A stretch of 64,000 bases of DNA from Phycisphaerales bacterium. GTDB taxonomy: Bacteria > Planctomycetota > Phycisphaerae > Phycisphaerales > UBA1924. Below the pieces are notes generated by a model that was not told where the DNA came from, searched no databases, and was given only the letters and a program-made list of their open reading frames with translations. The stretch is taken from positions 931,458-995,457 of the forward strand of contig JAJDDO010000024.1 of NCBI GenBank assembly GCA_029260265.1, given 5' to 3'. The translations under genes and the position numbers were made by a program. Of this stretch, positions 36,286 to 47,380 are shown piece by piece. Positions within the stretch are counted from its first letter, which is position 1; each line of letters begins with the position of its first letter.

Positions 36286-37041
36286 ATGACCAGCGTACAA
36301 ACGCAGACCGTTGCGAGGCCGCCCAAGATCGGGGGAGCAATGCCTGTTGATAGCCCCGTCATCATCACCATCGATGGACCCGCCGGGACGGGAAAATCCA
36401 CCGTTGCCCAACTGCTCGCCGCTCGGCTCGGGCTTGATTTCCTCGATACCGGCGCGATGTACCGTGCCGCCGCTGCCATACTAATTGACCGAGAAATCGA
36501 CCGCGAAGAAATCGGCGAGCTCGTCTCCGCAGTTCTCGGCGCGGATCTGCACTTTGATTGGTCCCAAGACCCTCCGACCATACTGGCTTGGGACAACCCG
36601 ATTGATCACCGCATCCGCCAGGCAGATGTCACGGCGGTCGTTTCATTCGTCGCCTCGATCGCCGATCTCCGCCACCACATGGTCCGCAAGCAGCGGGTGA
36701 TCGGGTCCCAGCATCCAAGGCTCGTCACCGAAGGCAGGGACCAGGGCTCGGTCGTCTTCCCAGATGCCGCGGTCAAGTTCTATCTCGATGCCAACCCCGA
36801 GGTCCGCGCCCAACGGCGCGTCGAGCAACTCGCCAAGAAGGGCGATGTGGTTGATATCCAAGAAATGTGTGAGCGCATCGTTGAACGAGACCGGATGGAT
36901 TCCACCCGCTCCGATGGCCCGTTGATGTGCCCCGATGATGCCATCCGCATCGATACCTCGGTCCTTTCGCTCGATCAGGTCGTCGACACCCTCGAGCAGC
37001 ATGCGCGTGATCGCATCGCCATGATGCTCGACGGGAGCTAA
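36286..37041 (+). CDS. cmk: Cytidylate kinase
   Basis: A 251-residue (d)CMP kinase making CDP and dCDP. Walker A is DGPAGTGKST (about 30-39), then LGLDFLDTGAMYRAAA at the CMP site, TEGRDQGSVVFPDAAVKFYL (variant of the usual GRDIGT..P.A) and the lid region ANPEVRAQRR. An N-terminal extension of about 20 residues precedes the fold, so an internal ATG near 36340 (MPVDSPV) is an alternative start. A G-rich AGGGGG Shine-Dalgarno sequence precedes 36286. It is followed after 20 bases by plsC, a common cmk-plsC pairing. Confidence 0.92.
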   Translation: MTSVQTQTVARPPKIGGAMPVDSPVIITIDGPAGTGKSTVAQLLAARLGLDFLDTGAMYRAAAAILIDREIDREEIGELVSAVLGADLHFDWSQDPPTILAWDNPIDHRIRQADVTAVVSFVASIADLRHHMVRKQRVIGSQHPRLVTEGRDQGSVVFPDAAVKFYLDANPEVRAQRRVEQLAKKGDVVDIQEMCERIVERDRMDSTRSDGPLMCPDDAIRIDTSVLSLDQVVDTLEQHARDRIAMMLDGS

Positions 37042-37061
37042 GCCGCCCCCAATACTTGTCA

Positions 37062-37742
37062 ATGCTCTCTCGGTATCGCGCGCACCATCCCGGCTCTTCT
37101 CTGCTCCAGATGCTGTTTTATGATCTCGTCCGTGAATCTGCTCGCATTCTCCTGCGGGTTGTGTTCCGTGTCCGCAGCCGAGGATCGAAGAACATCCCAC
37201 GCACCGGCCCGGTGCTGTTGATCGCGAATCATCAGTCCTTCCTTGATCCACCGATCGTGTCCGCGTTTATCCGCCATCGCCACACCGATTTTCTTGCTCG
37301 TGCCGGGCTCTTTAAGTTCCGCCCATTCGGATGGCTGATCCGGAGTTTGAACTCAACGCCAATCAAGCAAGGTGCGGGCGACACCGCCGCGATGAAGGCG
37401 ACCATCGCCAAGCTCAAAGAAGGAAAGATGCTGATCGTTTTCCCAGAAGGGTCTCGATCACCCGACGGCAAAATGCACGAGTTCAAGCGAGGCATCGGGA
37501 TATTGCTCAAACGAGCAGATTGTACGATTATCCCTGTCGGGATCGCGGGCGCGTTCCAAGCCTGGCCCAGATCAAGGAAACTGCCCAAGCTTTTCAACAA
37601 GCCGAGCGCGATTATCTACGGGCAGCCGATCGATTCCGATCAACTCATGGAAGAAGGCGTGGATAACGCCATCTCCCAAGTCTCCCATGAGGTCGGGATG
37701 CTGGTCCGACGCGCCGAGGCACTGCGGAACGGCATCCGCTAA
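37062..37742 (+). CDS. plsC: 1-acyl-sn-glycerol-3-phosphate acyltransferase
   Basis: A 226-residue membrane-associated acyltransferase making phosphatidic acid from lysophosphatidic acid. Motif I is NHQSFLDPP (the H-x4-D box), motif II GWLIRSLNSTPIKQG, motif III VFPEGSRSPDGKMHEFKRG and motif IV TIIPVGIAGAF; order and spacing match PlsC. The ATG at 37062 or the TTG 6 bases earlier is the start. It sits 20 bases after cmk and probably shares its transcript. Confidence 0.9.
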   Translation: MLSRYRAHHPGSSLLQMLFYDLVRESARILLRVVFRVRSRGSKNIPRTGPVLLIANHQSFLDPPIVSAFIRHRHTDFLARAGLFKFRPFGWLIRSLNSTPIKQGAGDTAAMKATIAKLKEGKMLIVFPEGSRSPDGKMHEFKRGIGILLKRADCTIIPVGIAGAFQAWPRSRKLPKLFNKPSAIIYGQPIDSDQLMEEGVDNAISQVSHEVGMLVRRAEALRNGIR

Positions 37743-37745
37743 AAC

Positions 37746-39830
37746 TCAATCTGCTCGCGAAACCGGAGGCTCTTCAACCTTTTTTCCCTCGGTGTCCTCG
37801 TCCTCCTCAGCATCTGGTGGATTCACCGGAACAAGCAGCGTTCGGCGTGTGCTTCTGAGGTCATCCTTGCGGTCAATCACGGGTGATTGTGGATCGTTTA
37901 CCGGGATCAATGTCGTGGTCCCTTCAGATGTTTCTGGGCGAATCTCGATCTCTTCACCCCGCGCGGAGTTCATCAGATTCGCAAGCAACCGGTCTTGTTC
38001 GGTGGTGAAGCCCGCCGCGATGCCCTCGTCGTGGTACAACTCATACAGAGCACCGACAACCTGAGAATACGACATCCCGAGCCCGGACTTGAAATCATTG
38101 CTCGAAGGCTCATTGGCGAAGTAGTCCACCAACTCAGGCAGCGAGGCGGGGGTGTTCTCGTTGATGATCGTTCGCCGGGTCTTGGTGTTGCGGTAGAGCA
38201 ACCGGATATTGTCTGTTGCGGTGTCGGCCGTGATCAGGAGTCGATCCGACCATGCCGAGGCGAGTAGCGGTCGCTGAATCTGCAAATCTCGCCCAAAGAG
38301 CACAATACGCGGGATGTCCTGCTGGGTCACATAGATCAACGGCTCGCCGTAGGGCACGATGTCGAGGAAGAACTTCTCCGCAACCATCCGCCTGCTCACC
38401 CCACGGATGGGATCAGATGGCAACCAACTCTCTGCCAGCACCTCGATCTGTGACAAGCTCAGCTTCGGGGAGTTGTAGTCATCCGAACCGGCCAGCTGGT
38501 TGATGATCTGATGCTTCCGGTTATTGATTGCCCGCTTGACAAGCCCCTCGTACGCCTCGACGCGGATCGAGAGCATGTCAGATTCAAGCAGTGAGCGAAG
38601 TGTGCGATCAATCGTGGGCCGCCCGTTGATCCGGCTCAACAGCTCGATCGCATCGGTGCGGAGGTTGTCCGGGCCGTTGAGGGCAATGTCCTCGAGCGCC
38701 TTGGCTGCCCGCGGATCATTCAGCCCCGCGCCCGCGCGTAATCCTGCAAGGCGAGGGATCGCGTCGGGATGGTCGTAGGTATCAAGAAGAAACGGGAGTG
38801 CTCGTTCACCCATCGCCTGCAGACACCACGACATGTCGCTGGAGAGGTCCGCGTTGTTGACGAGTGTGATCGCGTAGCGCCGGGCGTGCAGCTCTGGGTA
38901 CGACTGGTCAATCGTCACATGCGAGAGCAGGTTGATGAACTCGCTGTGCTTGTTGCTGAAACGCTTTGGAACCTGCACGAGGATCAGCGATTCACTCTTC
39001 CCGCGTGCGGTTGGCTCGCGGTCTCCGGGTTGCATCGGGAAGTTGGCGTTGATCGCAGAGGTAATCTGGCGTGCCCGCTGATGCGAGGCGTTGTCCAAAA
39101 TCACCTGGATCTCGGTCGGGAAGGTGACCACGCCGCCATTGAGGATCCGCCCGACATTCCGGGTGATGCCATCAAATGACTGCCCGGGCTCTGCGAACGG
39201 GTTAAGAAAGATCGGACCCCGTGCGGTTGCGATCTTTCGGGCTTGGGGGTTGCCGAATGACGAAGGCGGACCGATTCGCATCTCGGTTGTCCACAGCTTG
39301 CCGCCCTCCAGGCTCGTCGCGTTGATCGCTCGGACATACAGATCAAAGGTCTCACCCTCACGGGCTCCAGGGGGGATCGCCGCCTGGACGATCACCGCAG
39401 CGGTATTCGGGTCTTTGAGCAGCGCCCGCGGGCTTGTGCGGTTTAATGGTGAATCAGATTCGCCGTCATTGGCGATTGATACGCCGTTGATCGCCATCAT
39501 GCGCTCAAGATGGGCAGCGTATTGCTCTGGGATGGTCATCCCGCCGGTGCCGTCGAGCCCAACCACAAATCCGATGCCCGAGACGAGCGTAGATTCGTTC
39601 CCGATGATGCTCGCTTCACCACCAATTGTTCCACGCAGCGGCGCAGGGATATCGCGGATGGTCAGCGGCGCGCTCGTCCTTGCCTTGGGGACGGGCGTGT
39701 TGCGATTCTCTCGCCATTTCTGGATCCGTTTGCATCCGCCCATCATCCCGAGGGTGATGGCGCCGGTTGCCAAGAGGACACCGAGCAGGTGGAGCCGGTG
39801 AGATCGTCTATCTGCGTGAGAAGCGGACAT
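37746..39830 (-). CDS. FlgI-like lipoprotein with HEAT-like repeats
   Basis: A 694-residue protein with a lipoprotein signal (GAITLGMMGGC, lipobox Cys at about 28). Residues about 55-310 resemble FlgI, the flagellar P-ring protein: STLVSGIGFVVGLDGTGG, AAVIVQAAIPPGAREGETFD, INATSLEGGKLWTTEM and VGRILNGGVV. From about 340 come HEAT-like helices (DPRAAKALEDIALNGPDNLR, RSLLESDMLSIRVEAYEGLV) and a further beta-rich C-terminal region. No flagellar gene is in the window, and P-ring FlgI is normally about 350 residues and not a lipoprotein, so this is a repurposed relative. The ATG at 39830 gives the cleanest signal; 39863 is possible. Confidence 0.7.
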   Translation of the reverse strand: MSASHADRRSHRLHLLGVLLATGAITLGMMGGCKRIQKWRENRNTPVPKARTSAPLTIRDIPAPLRGTIGGEASIIGNESTLVSGIGFVVGLDGTGGMTIPEQYAAHLERMMAINGVSIANDGESDSPLNRTSPRALLKDPNTAAVIVQAAIPPGAREGETFDLYVRAINATSLEGGKLWTTEMRIGPPSSFGNPQARKIATARGPIFLNPFAEPGQSFDGITRNVGRILNGGVVTFPTEIQVILDNASHQRARQITSAINANFPMQPGDREPTARGKSESLILVQVPKRFSNKHSEFINLLSHVTIDQSYPELHARRYAITLVNNADLSSDMSWCLQAMGERALPFLLDTYDHPDAIPRLAGLRAGAGLNDPRAAKALEDIALNGPDNLRTDAIELLSRINGRPTIDRTLRSLLESDMLSIRVEAYEGLVKRAINNRKHQIINQLAGSDDYNSPKLSLSQIEVLAESWLPSDPIRGVSRRMVAEKFFLDIVPYGEPLIYVTQQDIPRIVLFGRDLQIQRPLLASAWSDRLLITADTATDNIRLLYRNTKTRRTIINENTPASLPELVDYFANEPSSNDFKSGLGMSYSQVVGALYELYHDEGIAAGFTTEQDRLLANLMNSARGEEIEIRPETSEGTTTLIPVNDPQSPVIDRKDDLRSTRRTLLVPVNPPDAEEDEDTEGKKVEEPPVSRAD

Positions 39831-40791
39831 AGTCAAGGAAAACCTCGGGTGTTTGATGTGCATGAAGCCGAGCCTGTGGGTATTGGGGTGGTGATACCCG
39901 CGCTCGTTTGTTCGAGCGGACTCATCCTAGTGCTTTACGCATCAAATTGCCCGGTGTATGCACTCACTTGCAGAGCAAGTTTCAACTTCTGCGTCGAGTT
40001 TGGTGGATGAACGGCGCGCACGCGTGTGCTTCGGGCGGCAATTGGTGGAAAAGTGCACACAGCCTTAGGAAAAAAAGTTTGGCAGTTATACAGGTTCTGT
40101 TTTTCATACACTCTCTGCTCTTGGCTATTCGCAGGCTGCAAAGCCTTTGCCCCGCACGGGGTTGCCCACCTGAGGGCCAGATGGTTGCCGGGTTTCTTGG
40201 TTGGTTGGGAAAAATACATCACGAAGAATCGAATGAAAAAACTCCAAAATTGCTTCATCGTCGCTACGCAACAGGTGGTAGAGTGGTATGCTTACTGCCC
40301 GATAGATTCCGGTATCTTGTGTGTCGGAATATATTGAGAAGAGACAGAGACTTGCGAAGCCCTTGTGCTTGAAGGACTTGGGATCAACCGACAGGTTGTC
40401 CACAACGCTTGGCTTTGAAACACTGGTTCGGTTGGTGCCAGCACCGCCAAGCCGACAGCTGGATGTCGAAAGATGTTCGGGATGTATTCGACTTTGGTTC
40501 AAACAACTGCTTGGCAGGAATCATCGCCGTGCTAAATAGAATCGGCCCGCAGTTGCGGCGTCGATCCGGTCTCCGGGCTGTTTCGCCGGGCACCAAAAAC
40601 AAGGCATGCTCGCCTGAAGGCTGTGGTTCATCCACCCCCAGACGGTCATCGGTATGCCGACTCAGGGCTGGTCATCGTCGTGTGGGCACGACGGAGATTC
40701 GGCGGGATGGATTCACCGGGGCATCGGACGCCCCAACCGCATCAGCGGGCACCACATGGCGCCCAACAACGCGGCCAACGGAGTTTGTGTC
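39831..40791. other. Longest non-coding gap, hairpin-rich, upstream of dcd
   Basis: 961 bases without a convincing gene. Near the minus-strand lipoprotein start are two back-to-back hairpins: GGGTAT-N10-ATACCC (39878-39899) and CGCTCG-tttgtt-CGAGCG (39901-39918). The middle (about 39930-40400) is AT-richer with several short frames of unnatural composition. The 200 bases before dcd carry a cluster of hairpins listed separately. No tRNA, RNase P, tmRNA or riboswitch consensus was recognised. Confidence 0.6.
40547..40734 (+). ncRNA. Candidate structured RNA or long leader upstream of dcd
   Basis: Five hairpins lie in under 190 bases. They are CCGCA-GT-TGCGG (40547-40558), GGCAT...ATGCC (40603-40607/40654-40658) enclosing GTGG-ttcat-CCAC (40623-40635), GTCGTG-tggg-CACGAC (40677-40692) and GGGGC-atcggac-GCCCC (40718-40734). 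The cluster ends about 60 bases before the dcd start. I recognise no Rfam-type consensus. It could be a structured 5' leader or the tail of a separate RNA. Confidence 0.25.
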
Positions 40792-41364
40792 ATGTCAGTT
40801 TTATGCGACACACAGATCGAACAACTCGTCGATATTCAACCCTTCGAGCAAGCAACCAAACGCGACGGCACCATCTCCTATGGCGTCTCGTCCTACGGGT
40901 ACGATGTCCGCGTAGGCACCATCTTCAAAATCTTCACACCAACACCGCCGACCGGCGGCGTCGCGGTTGTCGATCCAAAAAACTTCACCGATGACTTCAT
41001 GGTCACCGTCGACACCGCGGTGCAGGGCACCGATCATGTCATCATCCCACCAAACTCATTCGCGCTCTGCGAGACCGTCGAATGGTTCGATATCCCACGC
41101 GATATCCTCGTGCTGTGCGTCGGCAAATCGACCTACGCCCGGTGCGGGCTGATCGTGAATGTCACGCCGCTCGAGCCAGAATGGCGGGGCAAGGTGACGC
41201 TGGAAATCTCCAACACCACACCCCTGCCCGCCAAGATCTACGCCAACGAAGGCGTCGCCCAGTTCGTATTCCTCAAGGGCGACCAGGTCTGCAAGAAAAG
41301 CTACGCCGACAAAGCCGGCAAGTACCAAGACCAGGGCGGCTTGACGCTGCCCAAGGTCGACTAA
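40792..41364 (+). CDS. dcd: dCTP deaminase
   Basis: A 190-residue homotrimeric enzyme of the dUTPase-like fold that deaminates dCTP to dUTP for dTTP synthesis. Signature segments are [59 protein letters not shown] with the catalytic Arg region, and the catalytic Glu in [17 protein letters not shown]. Whether it is mono- or bifunctional (dCTP deaminase plus dUTPase) is not decided here. GGAG 8 bases upstream supports the ATG at 40792; longer in-frame extensions lack family similarity. The nearby nrdJ gives a deoxynucleotide-supply context. Confidence 0.93.
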   Translation: MSVLCDTQIEQLVDIQPFEQATKRDGTISYGVSSYGYDVRVGTIFKIFTPTPPTGGVAVVDPKNFTDDFMVTVDTAVQGTDHVIIPPNSFALCETVEWFDIPRDILVLCVGKSTYARCGLIVNVTPLEPEWRGKVTLEISNTTPLPAKIYANEGVAQFVFLKGDQVCKKSYADKAGKYQDQGGLTLPKVD

Positions 41365-41401
41365 CCAGGTTCATTCACACCACACCGAAAGGAGCCAACA
41401 C

Positions 41402-41734
41402 ATGGCAGGCGAAAACGATAAATGGGAAATCTACGAAGACAAGGGCGGAAAATGGCGCTGGCGCAGAACCGCGACCAACGGCAACATCGTCGGCGCCGCC
41501 ACCGAAGGCTACAACGCCAAGGGTGACTGCGAAGACAACGCCAAACGCAACGGCTGGGGCGGTTGCGGGCAGGGCGGCGAGAACGACAAATGGGAAATCT
41601 ACGAAGATAAAAAAGGCGAATGGCGCTGGCGCCGCACCGCGACCAACGGCAACATCGTCGGCGCAAGCTGCGAAGGCTACACCAACAAGTCCAACTGCGA
41701 AGAAAACGCCAAGAGGCATTGTTGGGCTGGATAA
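41402..41734 (+). CDS. YegP-like protein with two DUF1508 repeats
   Basis: A 110-residue protein made of two near-identical copies of about 50 residues, each beginning NDKWEIYEDK and continuing W-R-W-R-R-T-A-T-N-G-N-I-V-G-A with an E-G-Y turn and a Cys-x-x-N-A helix. This is the YegP/DUF1508 tandem repeat, a small beta-rich domain of unknown role, often stress-associated. AAGGAG with 7-base spacing sets the ATG at 41402. It lies between dcd and nrdJ on the same strand with gaps of 37 and 109 bases, so it may be co-transcribed with them. Confidence 0.85.
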   Translation: MAGENDKWEIYEDKGGKWRWRRTATNGNIVGAATEGYNAKGDCEDNAKRNGWGGCGQGGENDKWEIYEDKKGEWRWRRTATNGNIVGASCEGYTNKSNCEENAKRHCWAG

Positions 41735-41843
41735 CAGCGAAGGTTCTTTAACTGATTGATTCCATTTGTATTGATTGATGTTCTGCATTGCGTTCCGTGC
41801 ATAGCTGTCTTATTGAATCCGTTTGTAGGAAGGCACACGCCAG

Positions 41844-45368
<3,525 letters not shown>

Positions 45369-45379
45369 GGAAGAGTACG

Positions 45380-45762
45380 AGGAAAACAGTTCACGGAGTA
45401 AATGGCGGCGGCTTGGAACAGAGAAGGTTGATCACAAGCTGCTCATGAAGGCGAAAGGTCAGCGAACGGACGGATATGTACGCTGCGGGATTTGGGGTCA
45501 CGGAATGATCCCGCCCGTTCACCAAGCCGGGAAATGCGTGAAGGGCCGATAGGCCAAGGACCCACGCAATCTCGGCACCGACAAGACGATGACGGTTGCC
45601 CATCCACCAAGTCGCCGCCAAACCGTGAACACAAGGGTTCGCAACAGCCCGGACGACATCCCACCCAGCTTGAGATCAAGCGGCCCGTCCTCACAGACGA
45701 GAGCACCTGGTCTCGAGCCTCCCGCCCCCAGGCATGCCCACCACGGCCTGGGGGTTTTTTTT
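45380..45762 (+). ncRNA. Candidate structured non-coding RNA downstream of nrdJ
   Basis: About 380 bases between nrdJ and a perfect terminator hold no plausible protein but a run of hairpins: GAACGG/CCGTTC (45464-45469/45515-45520) stacked directly on GCGGGAT/ATCCCGC (45485-45491/45508-45514); GCGTG/CACGC (45536-45540/45563-45567) enclosing GGCC-gata-GGCC; ACGGTT/AACCGT (45592-45597/45621-45626); GCTTGA-ga-TCAAGC (45668-45681); CGAGA/TCTCG (45698-45702/45711-45715). The 5' end and promoter are not identified, and it could be the 3' untranslated region of nrdJ. RNase P, tmRNA and SRP consensus motifs were looked for and not found. Confidence 0.35.
45725..45762 (+). terminator. Strong intrinsic terminator
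   Basis: CCCCCAGGC (45725-45733), 12-base loop, GCCTGGGGG (45746-45754), then eight T. It faces plus-strand transcription only and lies 357 bases after the nrdJ stop. Confidence 0.92.
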
Positions 45763-45806
45763 GCCGTTGTGTTGGAAGTTGATTGTATGGATTGAAAAGC
45801 GGTGGT

Positions 45807-46226
45807 TTAGGCAGCGTCCCGCTCGGCTGCATTGCTCGCCGCCCATTGAGCACAGGTTCCAACGAGCATCGATGGGACAACGAGCTTGCTGAGGTAATCA
45901 TCGCATCCCGCGCTGATGCACAGCCTGCGGTCATAGATCTGCTCATGCGCTGTAATCGCAATGATGGGTGTGGTCACACCTTGTAAACGCAAGAGCTTGG
46001 TTGTGTCATATCCATCCAGCACCGGCATCTCGATATCCATGAGGATGATATCAATCGGCTTTCCGTTTTCAGTTGAATCATGCTGGAGTTCGCATCCGAC
46101 CTGGCCATTCTCCGCAATCAACACTTCCGCACCCTCTTTGGTGAGGTGATGAGCGATCAGCCGTTGGTTGTCAACGCTGTCTTCAATCAGGAGTATGCGA
46201 ATATTCTGCAATGCTTTGTGTGTCAT
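45807..46226 (-). CDS. Single-domain response regulator (receiver, CheY-like)
   Basis: A 139-residue receiver domain with no output domain. ILLIEDSVDNQRLIAHHL carries the acidic pair, IILMDIEMPVLDGYDT the phospho-acceptor Asp, TPIIAITAH the conserved Thr/Ala region and AGCDDYLSK the catalytic Lys. This form resembles receivers found in hybrid kinases and multistep phosphorelays. The ATG at 46226 is preferred (AAGGG 6 bases upstream) over a longer frame from 46262. No histidine kinase is nearby, so its partner is elsewhere. Confidence 0.85.
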   Translation of the reverse strand: MTHKALQNIRILLIEDSVDNQRLIAHHLTKEGAEVLIAENGQVGCELQHDSTENGKPIDIILMDIEMPVLDGYDTTKLLRLQGVTTPIIAITAHEQIYDRRLCISAGCDDYLSKLVVPSMLVGTCAQWAASNAAERDAA

Positions 46227-46420
46227 CTTGTACCCTTTTCCACAAATGTAATATGTTGCCAAGTAGCGGATCGGTGTTCTGGGATTGCATGTTCAGAGGA
46301 ACACGAGGAAATATTCGCATACCCCCCCGTTCATGGGAGAGATATGGGCGGGTCTTGAACCGGTGAACATCGCGCCGTGCTGGGTTATATTCTGTAATTT
46401 ATACGAAACGAGATGAGCGA

Positions 46421-46434
46421 GTTGTGTACACAAC
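46421..46434. promoter_or_regulatory. 14-base perfect palindrome, possible operator
   Basis: GTTGTGTACACAAC reads the same on both strands and sits about 100 bases before the CPBP gene. No regulator can be assigned. Confidence 0.35.
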
Positions 46435-46519
46435 AGCGATAGTTTTCATCCATTTGTTGAATGGGCTATCAGCAGCTTCGGGCTGAAGCGGCGCTGTTTC
46501 TCTGCATCTGATTCTGCGA

Positions 46520-46525
46520 TACAAT
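46520..46525 (+). promoter_or_regulatory. Candidate leaderless -10 element (TACAAT)
   Basis: TACAAT ends 6 bases before the ATG at 46532; no Shine-Dalgarno sequence is present. Confidence 0.5.
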
Positions 46526-46531
46526 GCGTCA

Positions 46532-46801
46532 ATGAACGAACGAGCAGACTCAGATTTGAGCGGGATCGATCATGCAGCATGGGTGCGCATCATGCTGATC
46601 TTTGGGATCGGGATCGTTGTTCCGATAGGTCTGATGGCCATCCCGAGCTACGCCTCGGCCCGTCGATCATGGTCGTACGATATTCAATACCTCGTTCATC
46701 CGTTGTTTAGGATGTCCCTGGTGCTTCTTGGCGTCTGGTGGTTGGGGCGATCTCGGCGCCCGGATGATGGGATGCCCATACTCGGGTTGTGCGTTGGCTG
46801 A
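46532..46801 (+). pseudogene. 5' part of a CPBP-family membrane protease gene, ended by in-frame TGA
   Basis: The first 89 codons encode two membrane segments (WVRIMLIFGIGIVVPIGLMA and FRMSLVLLGVWWLG) and stop at TGA 46799-46801. The same frame continues without another stop to 47380 with the complete CPBP protease core, so this is the N-terminal third of a single 282-codon gene. The interrupted codon sits in a loop (LGLCVG-stop-GQFAKG) where Trp (TGG) would fit. Translation of this part alone would give two helices with no active site. TACAAT lies 6 bases before the ATG. Confidence 0.6.
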
Positions 46802-46819
46802 GGTCAGTTTGCCAAGGGA

Positions 46820-47380
46820 TTGCTCATCGGTGCGTCCTGCACATTTCCGATGTTGGTCGTCGGGGCGCTGGGCGGCGAGCAAGATGATCTGAAGATCCGA
46901 TACCTCGCCTACACCACCGTGATGCCCGGATTGACCGAGGAGATCTTTTACCGTGCGTTCGCCTTCGGGCTGCTGGTTCGTGTTGCCGGCTGGAAGCTCT
47001 GGCCCGCAGCGATTTTTACAGGCGTGGTGTTCGGGCTGGCACATGTTGATTTCACACCCGATGAGGGAGAAACCATCCTCGGGCAGCTCGGGTGGTGGAT
47101 CGCGATGATCGCGCTGGGCGGGGTGCTCTACGCATGGTTGTATGAACGCGCAAGCTGGAACATCTGGGTTGTTGTCGCACTGCATACTGGCATGAACCTC
47201 TGGTGGGATGTGTTCGAGATGGGCGGCTCGGTGCTCGGCCCGATCGGCGCGACCGTGGCGCGGATCGCGGCTGTCGGGCTTGCCCTGCTTCTGGTGGTGC
47301 ATTACAGATTGCTCAACCAAGAGCCCAGAGCCCAGAAACCGGGGCGTCGAGTGATACGATCAACGCATGACCAATGCTGA
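46820..47380 (+). CDS. CPBP-family intramembrane metalloprotease, 3' part of interrupted gene
   Basis: In frame with the upstream 89-codon piece. It holds the CPBP (CAAX protease and bacteriocin-processing, Abi) core: the glutamate pair and Arg in LTEEIFYRAFAFGLL, the first His in FGLAHVDFTPDE, and the second His/Asn motif in VALHTGMNLWWD, within about five membrane segments. These glutamate and histidine residues form the active site of Rce1-like proteases. A TTG at 46820 could in principle restart translation, but it lacks a Shine-Dalgarno sequence. The stop overlaps the next gene by 14 bases. Whether a full-length product is made depends on the TGA at 46799. Confidence 0.7.
   Translation: MLIGASCTFPMLVVGALGGEQDDLKIRYLAYTTVMPGLTEEIFYRAFAFGLLVRVAGWKLWPAAIFTGVVFGLAHVDFTPDEGETILGQLGWWIAMIALGGVLYAWLYERASWNIWVVVALHTGMNLWWDVFEMGGSVLGPIGATVARIAAVGLALLLVVHYRLLNQEPRAQKPGRRVIRSTHDQC
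47355..47360 (+). promoter_or_regulatory. Candidate leaderless -10 element (TACGAT)
   Basis: TACGAT ends 6 bases before the ATG at 47367, inside the end of the CPBP gene. Confidence 0.4.

Larger units (their letters stand above)
46263..46531. other. AT-rich divergent intergenic region
   Basis: These 269 bases lie between the receiver gene (minus) and the CPBP gene (plus). They contain a 14-base palindrome (46421-46434) and the TACAAT hexamer of the CPBP gene. No coding sequence is apparent. Confidence 0.55.

Noticed and set aside
40026-40337. 103-codon frame in the large gap
   Set aside because: Composition is unnatural (rich in Cys and Trp), there is no Shine-Dalgarno sequence or TANNNT at the start and an overlapping frame is equally open.
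41735-41843. Cobalamin riboswitch before nrdJ
   Set aside because: The 109-base gap is too short and lacks the B12-box.
45369-45762. RNase P RNA, tmRNA or SRP RNA in the region after nrdJ
   Set aside because: GAGGAAA occurs at 45379 but the rest of the RNase P conserved regions, the tmRNA tRNA-like ends and CCA, and the SRP GGAAGG-AGCA loop are absent.
45492-45782. 96-codon plus-strand frame after nrdJ
   Set aside because: It runs through the terminator stem and T tract and its composition (Arg, Pro, Ser) is that of a chance frame.
46799-46850. Selenocysteine decoding of the TGA in the CPBP gene
   Set aside because: No SECIS-like stem with an apical GU loop is seen just downstream, and Trp fits the position better.
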